The translations under genes and the position numbers were made by a program. A DNA stretch of 64,000 nt. Source: Muricoccus harenae (GTDB lineage Bacteria; Pseudomonadota; Alphaproteobacteria; Acetobacterales; Acetobacteraceae). The first letter of the stretch is position 1. The number at the start of each line of letters is the position of its first letter. A model generated the notes under the pieces. That model did not search any database. It was not told the DNA's origin and saw nothing but the letters and a program-made list of their open reading frames with translations. Positions 44,137-53,758 of the stretch are shown here, piece by piece. Location of the stretch: contig NZ_WWDL01000002.1 in assembly GCF_009848505.1 (NCBI RefSeq), positions 1 to 64,000 on the forward strand. Reading direction: 5' to 3'.

Positions 44137-44763
44137 TCAGCTCGCCTTTGCTCTCCGGTTCCGCCGAGGCCGCGCGACTGCCACGAGAGCCGAGGCCGGC
44201 TCGGTGCCGACGCGGCGAATGCGGTGCGGCAGGTGACCAGGGAACTGCGCGCAGTCGCCCGCCTCCAGCACAAAGCTGCGGTCGGCAAAGCGCAGCTCCA
44301 CCGTGCCGTGCAGCACGAAGAACAGTTCTTCCCCGGCGTGCTCGGCATGCCCCTCGGTGCTGAACTCGGCGGCGGGGTGCAGCACGAAGGCCTCCAGCGC
44401 CGAGCCGTCCCGGCTCAGCGCCTCGATGCCATGTGCCGTCGCACCGGTGGGCGAAACGGAAAGGCGGTCCCTGGCGCGGGTAACGCGCACGGCGTGCTCC
44501 GCCAGGCGCTCGCCGAACAACTCCGCCACCGGCACGTCCAGTGCTTCCGACAGGCGAAGCACGGTGGCGATGGAGGGGTTCTTCTGGCCGCGCTCCAGCC
44601 GTGAGAGGTAGCCCTTGTCGAGACTGGTTATCTCCGCCAGCGCGTCCAGCGTCAGCTCGCAGGTCTGGCGCAGCGCTCGCAGCCGAGCACCCATTTCGAG
44701 GCTTCGCTCGGCAGCACGAGCAGGGTCGCGCGTGACAGGGGATTTCCGGGCCGTCGCGCTCAT
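44137..44763 (-). CDS. XRE-family regulator with C-terminal cupin domain
   Basis: 208 residues. Helix-turn-helix at about 25-80 (GARLRALRQTCELTLDALAE, YLSRLERGQKNPSIATVLR). A cupin sensor domain follows (EELFFVLHGTVELRFADRSF, HLPHRIRRVG). Regulators of this class control amine or amino acid catabolism and oxygenases. Its ATG overlaps the stop of the upstream VanB-type reductase gene by four bases, so it may autoregulate the operon. Confidence 0.92.
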   Translation of the reverse strand: MSATARKSPVTRDPARAAERSLEMGARLRALRQTCELTLDALAEITSLDKGYLSRLERGQKNPSIATVLRLSEALDVPVAELFGERLAEHAVRVTRARDRLSVSPTGATAHGIEALSRDGSALEAFVLHPAAEFSTEGHAEHAGEELFFVLHGTVELRFADRSFVLEAGDCAQFPGHLPHRIRRVGTEPASALVAVARPRRNRRAKAS

Positions 44764-45698
44764 GCTTCGAGGACCAGCCGCTCTGAAGCACAGCCGGCAA
44801 CGCAGGCCATGAGATGCGTTTGGCGCTCCTCGGGAGTGAGGACGCGGTCGCGGTGGATGGGCTCGCCCTCCAGCCAGCGCATCTTGCAGGCGCCGCAGAT
44901 GCCGCCCTCGCAGGAAGCCTCCACCTTGGTGCCAAGGGCACGCAGCGCCGCCAGCATGCTGCCGCCGGCCGCGACGTCAGCCGCCGCGCCGCTGCCGGCG
45001 AGGACGAGGGTGTAGGGGCGCGCTGAGGGATCAGGCGCCAGGATGGGCGGCACGAAATGTTCCGCCCGTGCGGTGCCCGATGGCCAAGCGGCGGTGGCCT
45101 GCTCGAAGGCATCGATCATTGCGAGTGGGCCGCAGCAATAAGCCTGAAGCCCCGGCTGCCAGGGACCGAGCAGGGCATCGAGGGAAGGGCGGGGCGTCAC
45201 AGCCGTGTCATGCGCGACGGCACGGCCAGAGGCAAGCCAGCGGGCGAGCTCGTCCGGGCAGGGCAGGGCGCCCCGGTGGAGCAGGTGCAGGGTCCAGCCG
45301 GCACCGGCCCTTTCCAGGACAGGCGCCATGGCGAGGAAGGGGGTGACACCGATGCCTCCCGCGATCATCACGTGCCGCGCGGCCCCCTTAGCCAGGGGAA
45401 AGGTGCAGCGGGGCATGGAGGCGGCGACTGGATCACCCTCGCGCAGCCCGTGCACCCAGGTGCTGCCGCCACGCGATTCCGCCTCCAGCTTCACCGCCAC
45501 GGTCCAGGCATCCTGCACGGACGGGTCGCCGCAAAGGCTGTAGGCGCGCGGCCCCACCCCCGGCACATGCAGGTCCAGATGCGCACCAGGCCGCACGCGG
45601 GGCAGGGGCCAGCCATCCGGGTCGCGCAAGGTAAGGCGGCGGATGCCGGGCCCGGCAGGACGGGCCTCGGCGACGCGCAGCTCGATGTGGCGGGCCAT
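44760..45698 (-). CDS. VanB/PDR-type ferredoxin reductase
   Basis: Electron-transfer reductase of 312 residues that passes NAD(P)H electrons through flavin and a [2Fe-2S] cluster to an oxygenase. Order: flavin domain (RPGAHLDLHVPGVGPRAYSL), NAD domain (MIAGGIGVTPFLAM), then plant-type ferredoxin domain with ligands C263, C268, C271 and C299. No matching Rieske oxygenase is in the window. It lies between the MOSC gene and the cupin regulator. Confidence 0.92.
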   Translation of the reverse strand: MARHIELRVAEARPAGPGIRRLTLRDPDGWPLPRVRPGAHLDLHVPGVGPRAYSLCGDPSVQDAWTVAVKLEAESRGGSTWVHGLREGDPVAASMPRCTFPLAKGAARHVMIAGGIGVTPFLAMAPVLERAGAGWTLHLLHRGALPCPDELARWLASGRAVAHDTAVTPRPSLDALLGPWQPGLQAYCCGPLAMIDAFEQATAAWPSGTARAEHFVPPILAPDPSARPYTLVLAGSGAAADVAAGGSMLAALRALGTKVEASCEGGICGACKMRWLEGEPIHRDRVLTPEERQTHLMACVAGCASERLVLEA

Positions 45699-45704
45699 GG
45701 AAGC

Positions 45705-46190
45705 CTAGAGGGGCCGGATGGCGTCGCCCACGCGCAGCGTGCCGCCCTCCAGGATCTTGCAGTTGAGGCCGGAGCGGTGGACCAGCGGGTCGAAGACGGG
45801 CTTGCCCAGAATTTCCTCAATATGGCGGCAGGGGATGGAGAGGCGCGTCGCTTCCACCAGGCAGTCGCCGAGGCGGAAGCGCTGCCCGACCAGATGGTTC
45901 AGCGGTACGCCGGTGGTGGTGACGTTGCGGCGGTGTTCCTCCGGGAGGATCTCCATCTTGTAGTCACGCAGGATGGCCTCCAGAACCTCCGCTTCGAACA
46001 GCGTCACCTGACGGCCCTCCTCGGGCTTCTCCGAATAGAATCCTGTCTCGGTACCGATGCGGTAGCGGTCGCCGACGATGCCCTCGCCCGCCACCAATTC
46101 GATCGCCGCTTGCGCCTGCATGGGCAGGAAGGCGCGAGGGGTAATGTGGAGGTGGGAGACCACGCCGTTCCAGCCGAGGGACGCAATCAT
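45705..46190 (-). CDS. MOSC-domain protein
   Basis: 161-residue protein of the MOSC family, which uses molybdenum cofactor in sulfur transfer or reductase reactions. GEGIVGDRYRIGTETGFYS and the conserved cysteine in LSIPCRHIE (C121) support this. It is followed within seven bases by the VanB-type reductase gene, suggesting a two-component redox system. Confidence 0.88.
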   Translation of the reverse strand: MIASLGWNGVVSHLHITPRAFLPMQAQAAIELVAGEGIVGDRYRIGTETGFYSEKPEEGRQVTLFEAEVLEAILRDYKMEILPEEHRRNVTTTGVPLNHLVGQRFRLGDCLVEATRLSIPCRHIEEILGKPVFDPLVHRSGLNCKILEGGTLRVGDAIRPL

Positions 46191-46356
46191 TCGTTTCTGC
46201 TCCGGTTTTGGGCAACTTGTTGCCCCGCGGTCTTAGATCTGGCCGAAAGTCGGGCTTCCGGCAAGTGTATGCTCGGCTTACCCGCCGGAAACCCGGGCAA
46301 CAAGCCTGGCATTGGGGTTGCAATACCTGTGCCCGGACCAGCCAGGAAACCACCCG

Positions 46357-47454
46357 ATGCGTCGTCGCCACCTCATGGCCGCGGGCTCCGCGGCGCCCGT
46401 ACTCATGCTGCCCGCGCTCTCCAGCCCGGCCCTGGCGCAGGCTGCACCGGAGATCCGCTGGCGGATGACCAGCTCCTTCACCAAGGTGCTCGATGTCACC
46501 TATTCCACTGGCGAGTACTTCGCGCGCCTCGTCTCCGAAATGACGGATGGGAAGTTCCGCATTACGCCCTTCGCCGCCGGCGAGCTCGTGCCAGGCCTGC
46601 AGGCGCTGGATGCCGTGCAGCAGAACAGCGTGGAACTGGCCCATACCGGAGGCTTGTTCTTTACGGGCAAGGATCCGGCCTTCGCATTCACCACCACCGT
46701 GCCCTTCATGCTGAACCCGCGGCAGCAGGCGGCCTGGATGTACCATGGCGGCGGCAACGAGATGATCAACCGGCTGCTTGCCCCCTACAATGTCTACGGC
46801 CTGCCGCTCGGGAACACAGGCAACCAGATGGGCGGATGGTTCCGCAGGGAGATCAGGAGCGTCGCGGAGCTCAACGGGCTGAAGTTCCGCGTGGCGGGGC
46901 TAGCAGGCAACGTCATGTCCAGGCTCGGTGTTGTGCCGCAGCAGATCGCGCCCGGTGACATCTATCCCGCGCTGGAGCGAGGAACGATCGACGGGGTGGA
47001 GTACATCGGCCCGTATGATGACTCGAAGCTCGGCTTCGACAAGGTCGCAAAGAACTACTACTTCCCTGGATGGGGCGAGGGGGGCGCAGTCTTCCACGCC
47101 TTTATTAACCTCGATCGCTATAACGAGCTGCCGAAGCCCTACAAAGCTGTGCTCGAAGCGGCATCCGGGGCCGCAACACAGTGGATGCTCGCGCAGTACG
47201 ACTGGAAGAATGTCGAGGCTCTGTACAAGCTGGTCGCCAACGGGGTGCAACTCCGTGCCTTCCCGAACGACGTGCTCGACGCCTTCTTTCGCGCGACCCA
47301 AGAGGTCTTTGCCGAGATGTCGGCCCAGAGTCCGCGCTTTAAGGAACTGCTGGAAAGCCAGGTGGCCTTCCGCGACCGCTCCTATGGTTATCACCAGGTG
47401 GCGGACTACTCCTTTGACAGCATGATGCTGCGCATCCGGCGGGCCGGGCGGTGA
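46357..47454 (+). CDS. TRAP transporter periplasmic receptor, DctP family
   Basis: 365-residue TRAP solute receptor. Signal RRRHLMAAGSAAPVLMLPAL with cleavage near ALAQA. The family signature with arginine for carboxylate binding is in LKFRVAGLAGNVMSRLG, and GDIYPALERGTIDGVEYIGP follows. An upstream in-frame ATG at 46312 adds no signal. DctQ and DctM permeases are not in the window. The next reading frame overlaps its stop as GTGA but is a truncated Bug gene. Confidence 0.92.
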   Translation: MRRRHLMAAGSAAPVLMLPALSSPALAQAAPEIRWRMTSSFTKVLDVTYSTGEYFARLVSEMTDGKFRITPFAAGELVPGLQALDAVQQNSVELAHTGGLFFTGKDPAFAFTTTVPFMLNPRQQAAWMYHGGGNEMINRLLAPYNVYGLPLGNTGNQMGGWFRREIRSVAELNGLKFRVAGLAGNVMSRLGVVPQQIAPGDIYPALERGTIDGVEYIGPYDDSKLGFDKVAKNYYFPGWGEGGAVFHAFINLDRYNELPKPYKAVLEAASGAATQWMLAQYDWKNVEALYKLVANGVQLRAFPNDVLDAFFRATQEVFAEMSAQSPRFKELLESQVAFRDRSYGYHQVADYSFDSMMLRIRRAGR

Positions 47455-47816
47455 GGCGGCGCGGGATTCTCGCCGCGGCGACTGTCGCCGCGGTGCCCTG
47501 GAAGCGCACGGTGGCGCAGGACTTCCCGTCCCGCCCGGTGCGGATGCTCGTGCCATTCGGAGCGGGCGGAATCAGCGACCTCGTGGCCCGACTGGTGGCC
47601 GAGGTGGCGGGCCCGATCCTTGGTCAGCCGATTGTCGTGGAGAACCGCACCGGCGCCGGCGGCAACATCGCGGCCGAGGCGGCAGCTCGGGCTCAGCCGG
47701 ACGGGCACACCGTCCTGTTCTGTAGTATCGGAATGCGGGCGGCAGCCCACTGTGCCCAGAGCGCCACCGGGCTGACTGCAGAGTTGGCGCTCAAGGCTTC
47801 TGAGGCCGGGAACTAG
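47451..47816 (+). pseudogene. Truncated Bug/TctC receptor
   Basis: The first 95 residues are a normal receptor start: RRRGILAAATVAAVP signal, FPSRPVRMLVPFGAGGISDL, IVVENRTGAGGNIAAE, DGHTVLF. After GMRAA the sequence diverges into an unrelated tail and stops at 121 residues, a third of the usual length. It lacks the second lobe and cannot bind ligand normally. It starts with GTG overlapping the DctP gene stop. Confidence 0.8.
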
Positions 47817-48799
47817 CTCGGGGTCGGCGCGTTGTCCGGCAGCAAGCGCTCGCGCTTCAGGTCGCCCCAGAACTCGGATGGGATGGGCTGGCTCATCAGC
47901 GCCAGGTTTTCACGCACCCGCTGGGGATTCTTCGTTCCGGGTATCACTGATGCCACCACGGGATGCGCCGAGCAGAACTGTAGGGCTGCAGCACGAAGAT
48001 CCACGTGGTGCCCCGCCGCAATTGCTGCGAGCCGGTCGCGTGCTGCGATTCGGTCAGGCGGCGCCACTTGGTACTCGAAGGTCTTGCCGCCAGCGATGAG
48101 GCCAGAGTTGTAGGGGCCTCCCACGACCACGTGCACGCCGCGCTCAGCACAGCGGGGGAAGAGCTCGTCGAGTGCCGGCTGATTCAGCAAGCTGTACCGA
48201 CCTGCCAGCAAGAAGACGTCGGGGTCGGCGCGGTCCAGCGCCATCACGCAGGGCTCTACTCGGTTCACCCCCAATCCCCATGCGCGGATCACGCCTTCGT
48301 TCCGCAATTCCGTAAGGGCCACGGCGGCTCCCTTCATTGCGGTGTCAAATACCTCTAACCATTGGTCGCCATGCGCATCCTCGGCGCAGTCATGGATGTA
48401 GACGACGTCGATCCGCGCGATACCCAGTCGCTGCAAACTGTCCTCTATGGAGCGTCGCACGCCATCTGCCGTGTAGTCGTAATCGACGCGGAACGGCAGG
48501 CCAGCGACGAAGGGGCCGTGCTTGCCACCCTTGCTGGCATCGGCACGCAGCAGCCGCCCGACCTTGGTGGAAAGCACATAGCTATCCCGGGGCTTGTTGC
48601 GCAGCACCTGGCCGAAGCGATGCTCGGAGATGCCGGGGCCGTACTCCGGCGCCGTGTCGAAGTAGCGAATGCCGGCGTCCCAGGCAGCCTCGAGCGTGGC
48701 ACTGGCCTGGGCATCTGAAACCTGTTCGAACATGTTGCCCAGGGGTGCCCCGCCGAAGCCGAGGGGACCAGGCGGGGCGAAATGCGTGCTGCTGGCCAT
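47813..48799 (-). CDS. Aldo/keto reductase
   Basis: 328-residue NAD(P)-dependent aldose/pyridoxal dehydrogenase-type enzyme. Catalytic D, Y, K and H are visible in FDTAPEYGPGISEHRFGQVL, STKVGRLL and VVYIHDCAED. The chosen ATG has GAGG upstream and starts right at the conserved region; a longer reading frame upstream is not supported. It overlaps the truncated Bug pseudogene by four bases at its end. A C-terminal VIPGTKNPQRVRENL is typical of the L-fucose dehydrogenase group. Confidence 0.92.
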   Translation of the reverse strand: MASSTHFAPPGPLGFGGAPLGNMFEQVSDAQASATLEAAWDAGIRYFDTAPEYGPGISEHRFGQVLRNKPRDSYVLSTKVGRLLRADASKGGKHGPFVAGLPFRVDYDYTADGVRRSIEDSLQRLGIARIDVVYIHDCAEDAHGDQWLEVFDTAMKGAAVALTELRNEGVIRAWGLGVNRVEPCVMALDRADPDVFLLAGRYSLLNQPALDELFPRCAERGVHVVVGGPYNSGLIAGGKTFEYQVAPPDRIAARDRLAAIAAGHHVDLRAAALQFCSAHPVVASVIPGTKNPQRVRENLALMSQPIPSEFWGDLKRERLLPDNAPTPS

Positions 48800-49214
48800 G
48801 AAGGTGCCTCTTCGTCGTGTGTGCGTGAACGCTTGGCAGTGCCGCATGTTCCAACCGCCTCCGACTCGATCCTTCGGAGGTACGAACCGAACGCTTGCGA
48901 TGGGCCATCCATGCTTCGGGCTTAATCTGCCCTCGCGCGTGCCGGCTACCAAGGGACCGATCGCTGCCCTATGGCGCCTCCGCTGGAAAGGTGAGGTGCC
49001 GGTTCCAGGGTCCGGTGCATTGGCCGGACGCGGCCGATGCGGTCGCTGGACCGGGACGAGCAAGGCCATTCTTCGATGACTGACCACTGGAGATTGCGGG
49101 AGGTGGAAGCGCCCGGTCGGAGGAAGTACGATGGCCGCCGCAGGATCGAACCCGGCGCGCCCTCGGGTTCAGCCCACTGGCGTGGGGGGCAGGCGCCACA
49201 ACCGGCAAGACAGG

Positions 49215-50126
49215 ATGAACCGCCGCATTCCTCCCCTGAACGCCGTCCGCGCCTTCGAGGCCGCAGGACGGCATGCCAGCCTGACCAAGGCCGCTGCCGA
49301 ATTGGGCGTGACCCACGGCGCGGTCAGCCGGCAGGTGGCGCAGCTGGAAGCATGGCTCGGGACGCCGCTGTTCCTGCGACGACCCGCCCAACTGGTGCTG
49401 ACCGAAACCGGCCGCGGCTATTTGGCCGAGATGACCGCGGCGTTGGACCGTATTGCGCTGGCATCGCTGCATGTGATTGACCAAGCAGCACCCAGCACAC
49501 TGCATGTGAATGCGCCGCCCACCTTCGCGATGCGCTGGCTCATTCCGCGCATGTCAGGCTTCCAGCAACGCCACCAGGGCGTGGAGGTGCGCATGACCAC
49601 CTCCCTCGCGCCGGTGGAATTCGGTGGAGGTTACGACATCGCCATCCGCGGTGCCCAGGCGCCGCTGGCTGCCGCTGTTTCCGAGCCTTTCATGACCGAA
49701 GTGATCGTTCCAGTTTGCCATGCCGACTTGGCGGAGGGAGGGCGGCTGCGTGAGCCGGGCGACCTCGCCGCTTGCACCCTCATATCCTATGGTACGGAGC
49801 CCTATTCCTGGGCGGAATGGCTGCAGGCGGCAGGAGCGCCCGAGTTGCGCCCAGCTGGCACGCTCCGATTCGAGCAGATGTATTTCGCGCTGCAGGCCGC
49901 GGCGGAGGGGTTGGGCGTGGTTCTTGTTCCTGTTTTCCTCACGATCGATGACATTATTGCGGGCCGGCTTTGCGCGCCCTTCGGTACCCTCGCTGCCCGC
50001 CAGCGGCGCTACTACGCCAATGCCGCCGCTCGGACGCCGCTCACCGGTGCCTTCATTGACTGGCTGGTGGGTGAGGGCCGGGACACGGAGCAGTCCATGG
50101 CACTCTCGGCTGCAGGGACGGTATAG
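49215..50126 (+). CDS. LysR-family transcriptional regulator (GcvA-like)
   Basis: 303 residues from the ATG that begins MNRRIPPLNAVRAFEAAG. The DNA-binding helices are in LTKAAAELGVTHGAVSRQVA. A PRMSGFQQRHQGVEVRMTTS effector-domain segment follows the GcvA pattern. It is transcribed away from the aldo/keto reductase, its likely target, and converges on the enoyl-CoA hydratase pseudogene. Confidence 0.92.
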   Translation: MNRRIPPLNAVRAFEAAGRHASLTKAAAELGVTHGAVSRQVAQLEAWLGTPLFLRRPAQLVLTETGRGYLAEMTAALDRIALASLHVIDQAAPSTLHVNAPPTFAMRWLIPRMSGFQQRHQGVEVRMTTSLAPVEFGGGYDIAIRGAQAPLAAAVSEPFMTEVIVPVCHADLAEGGRLREPGDLAACTLISYGTEPYSWAEWLQAAGAPELRPAGTLRFEQMYFALQAAAEGLGVVLVPVFLTIDDIIAGRLCAPFGTLAARQRRYYANAAARTPLTGAFIDWLVGEGRDTEQSMALSAAGTV

Positions 50127-50263
50127 GCGCCCGAGGCCAGCCGAGTGCGACGCCACAGCGCCGCGCGACAATGGTGCGGGGAGGCGCTCGGCTGTGCCGA
50201 GGATCTCCCCGCCGGAGTCAGCGTCCGTCGAGCTCGGTCTCGCCGGTCGGCGGACCAGTTCGC

Positions 50264-50993
50264 TCAGTGCGCTGCGCGCTTCATCGCGGCAGCGGTGTTG
50301 ACCACGGAGTGCAGGCTGCGCGCATAGTCGGTCGCGGCCTGGTTGTCCATGCGTGGTGCCACGCGCAGATATTCCTTCAGGCCAAGAATCGCGGGGCGCG
50401 GGCGGCCCAGCAGCACCTTGCAGAAGCGCTCCGCCTCGTCCTGGAGGGACGGAGCGGGCACCACTTGGCTGACCAGCCCATAGGTGAGGGCACGCTGAGC
50501 ATCGATGAACTCGGCCGAATAGGCCATCCAGAGGATGGCGTTCCGGTTCATGCGATCCGAGATCGCGGACATCACCATGGTCGGCATCACGTTGTGCTCG
50601 ATCTCGGGGATGTTGAAGCGCGCGGTCTCGCTGGCGAAGGAGACGTCGCAAAGGGCGATGACGGCCGTGCCATAGCCCATCGCGCGGCCCGCGATAGCGG
50701 CGACGACAGGAATCTGCGCGTTGCGGATGGCCGTATAGCTTCCGAAGACGCCGTCATATTCCGGGCGGCGAGAATAGGCCTCGGACGAGGGCGGGCCCCC
50801 GGCTTCGCGCACTCGGCCGGTGCAGAAATCCGGCCCGGCGGCCGTGAGCAGAACGGCATCCGAAGTCTCATGCGCGCGGAGCAGGGTCTCGCTCATCCGC
50901 GAGGCCATGCCGTCGGAGACGCCGCCATCCTCCCGCCCCGAAGGTGATGCGCAGCAGGCGCCCATCCTGGACGATCGAGAGGGATTCAGTCAT
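50264..50993 (-). pseudogene. Enoyl-CoA hydratase/isomerase, frameshifted near the N-terminus
   Basis: Crotonase-fold enzyme. The coupled start (TGATG with the upstream gene stop) gives MTESLSIVQDGRLLRITFG. The body, GREDGGVSDGMASRM onward, with AAIAGRAMGYGTAV and FNIPEIEHNVMPTM, is one frame away. A run of four G/C bases at 50936-50939 where three would restore the frame is the likely cause. It is either a sequencing slip or a real break. A downstream start would omit the first strand. Confidence 0.8.
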
Positions 50994-53059
50994 CAGCGGT
51001 GCTCTCCTTGCATGGCCGGCGACAATTCGCGTCGCATCGGCGCGGAACGAACGGGATCCGCCGCGGCAGCACGCAGAGTGCGCCAGATGGCGGGAGGCGT
51101 CATGGGCAGAGCGTCAATGGAGGCCCCCCGGACCGACAGCGCATCGTTGATGGCGCCGGCAATGGCAGCGGGGCCGCCGAGATAGCCCGCCTCGCCCGAA
51201 CCCTTCTGCCCGAAACTGGTGAGGGGAGAGGGCGTGCAGTGATCTGCGATGGTGAGGGCGGGTACCTCATGCGCGCTAGGGATAAGGTAATCGACGAAGC
51301 TGCCCGAGAGAAACTGGCCGTCTTCGGAGAAGGCAAAGCGCTCCATCAGTGCCGCGTTGAGCCCATGCGCAACCCCGCCAAAGGTCATGCCGTGCACGAC
51401 GTCCGGGCTGATCATCACGCCGCAGTCATGGCCGACCGCGTAGCGGTGCAGCGTCACCTTGCCGGTTTCCGGATCGACGCTCGCCAGAACGACATGGGAC
51501 TCGAAGGAGTGGCAGGGATACATTTGTATGCGGCCATCCTCGGTCGGCAGCATGCCGCCGGTTGGCACCTCCCAGACGAACTTCTCCTGAAGGCCGGGCT
51601 CCATGCCCTTGGGCATCTGGTGGTACTTGCGGTGGGCAATCTCCACCAACGCGTCCCAGCGCAGGCGGCGTGAGGGGTCGTCCCGCAGGACGGCATCTCC
51701 ACCGTCCCAGAGGATCGCCTCCTCAGGCACCTCCAGGTTATGGGCTGCGATGCGGATCATCTTGTCGCACAGCTTGCGCGCAGCACCTGCCGCAGCTCCG
51801 CCCAGCATGATGGCCATGCGGCTGCCGACGGGACTGTTGGAGGGAAGCGCGCCTAGCGAGTCCGCATGAATTACGCGGATGCTGTCCGGTTCGCGGTGCA
51901 GCACCTCGCCCACCACGGTCGATACCAGAGTCTCATGCGCCTGCCCGGAGGTGGAAGTGCCCATCAGCGCCGTCACTGCGCCGTTCAGGTCGACCCGCAC
52001 GAGGCAGGAGTCCATCCAAGTCGTCGTGGTGTTCTTCGGATTGAAGAGCGGCTCGAAGGCGGAGTTGCCGCCAGAGGGTTCAAGGCAAATCGAGACGCCG
52101 ATGCCAGCCAAAAGGCCCTTGGCACGCAGCGCGTCGCGCTCACGCAGCAACTCGTCGTAGGAGGCTGCCGTCAGGGCCTTGTCGAGTACCGCCTCGTAGT
52201 CGCCGGAATCATAGGTGGTACCGCTCGGAATGAGGTAAGGGAACTCGTCCCGTCCCATCAGATTCCGCCGCCGCAGCTCGACGCGATCCAGGCTCAGAAA
52301 GCGCGCGACGCGGTCCATTCCGCTTTCGAGTGCGTAGTTGGTGGGAGACTGGCCGAAACCGCGCACGGCTTCCTGCGGGGTCTTGTTGGTCATCACCGAG
52401 ATCGCGTCGTATTCGACGCTGCGGATGCGGTAGGGACCGACGATTGCGCCCTCGGGCTTGCCGAGCTGCAGGGGGGAGCGGCCCGAATAGGCACCAATAT
52501 CATCCACCGCGCGCATCCGCATGGAACGGACGATGCCATCAGCATCGAAGGCAAGGGTGACGTCGAAGATGCGGTCGGGGCCTTGCATGTCGCCGCCGCG
52601 CATGTTCTCCAGACGGTCCTCGAGGAAGCGGACCGGGCGGCCCAGCATCCGTGACAGGTAGCCGACGAGGATCGAGTGCTTCAGGCCGCGCTTGACGCCA
52701 TAGCTGCCACCCACATCGACGTCGAAATGCACGCGCACGGCATTGCCCGGGAGGCGCAGGCAGCGCGCGAGCAGATCCGGATATTTCGGCATCTGGATGG
52801 AGGCCCAGACGTCGAGCAGCTGCGTCGAGTCATTCCAGTCGCAGGTGACGACAAAGGTCTCGATCGGAACCGGGGAGGAGCGGCCCCAGCGGACGCGATA
52901 GGAGAGCTGGTGGTCGGCCGCGGCGCAATCCTGCTCGACCGGTCCCCAGGTAAAGACCCGGCGGAAACTAACATTCGACCCGTGAGCAGGGTGCACGAGC
53001 GGTGCGCCCTCCTCCATGGCCTTTTCTGGGTCGACGATATGCGGCGTCGCCTCATACTT
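50993..53059 (-). pseudogene. Xanthine dehydrogenase-family molybdopterin-binding subunit, N-terminally truncated
   Basis: Large subunit of a molybdenum hydroxylase (CoxL/aldehyde oxidase type). The recognisable part has VHFDVDVGGSYGVK, EAVRGFGQSPTNYALE, and the catalytic glutamate in GQKGSGEAGYLGGP (about residue 608). Homologous codons continue upstream of the first ATG at 53017 to about 53059 (KYEATPHIVDPEK) and then hit a stop at 53069. About the first 130 residues are therefore missing compared with the usual 780. No FAD or 2Fe-2S subunit is adjacent. The break coincides with the start of a truncated ABC permease on the other strand. Confidence 0.85.
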
Positions 53060-53741
53060 GTTGCCGCCCTACCTGCTTCCACCGGTGCCCGACATTCTTT
53101 GGCGCACGCTCGAAATCTTAACAACATGGGAAATGTTCGGGCAGGTGCTGACGACTGTGGCGCGGACACTCGGCGGGCTGGCCGGCGCCTTCGTGGTCGG
53201 TGCCATCCTCGCGGCGCTGATGGGACGCTCGGCGCTCGTGGCGCGGCTGCTGTCGCCGATGCTGACCTTTCTGCAGGGCATTCCTGCTTTGTCCTGGGTG
53301 GTCTTCGCAGTGATCTGGTTCCGTGGGGTGGAGACGCGGATCTTCTTCATCATGCTCTTCACCACCCTGCCGGCTTTCGCGTTCCAGCTGTTGGATTCCT
53401 ACCGCTCGATCTCGAAGGATTTGGCGGAGATGGTGGTCTCCTTCCGACCGCGCCGCTGGCAGATGCTGCGCGTGCTGGTCTGGCCCGCGGTGCTCCCGGG
53501 CGTCCTGACCTCTTGGAAGGCCAATCTGGGTAATGCGTCGCGTGTGGTCGTCGTTGCCGAGCTGGTCGGTGCCACCGGAGGCGTGGGCTACGAGTTGCTG
53601 CAGCAGCAGCTGTTCGACATGGCGGGCGCCATGGCCTGGACGCTCCAGCTCGTGCTCTTCGTGCTGGTCGTGCAGTGGGTGATCAGCGCGATCGAGACCT
53701 TCTCCCTCCGCTACCGTGGCATGTCGGAGCGTTCGCTGTGA
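53016..53741 (+). pseudogene. ABC transporter permease, SsuC/TauC type, N-terminally truncated
   Basis: Nitrate/sulfonate/bicarbonate-type permease. Homology begins abruptly at LLPPYLLPPVPDILWRTLEI; the preceding codons to the ATG at 53016 are the antisense of the molybdenum hydroxylase gene. The first membrane helix and about 50 residues are missing. The remainder includes five helices and the EAA loop region (MVVSFRPRRWQMLRVLVWPA). Its stop sits just before the ATPase start. It is probably not functional, unless the remaining helices suffice. Confidence 0.8.
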
Positions 53742-53758
53742 CCGCAGGAAACGATGCG

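Noticed and set aside
45057-46958. A 633-codon plus-strand open frame across 45-47 kb
   Set aside because: It is antisense to the VanB-type reductase and MOSC genes and out of frame with the DctP gene; it shows no domain and no ribosome site.
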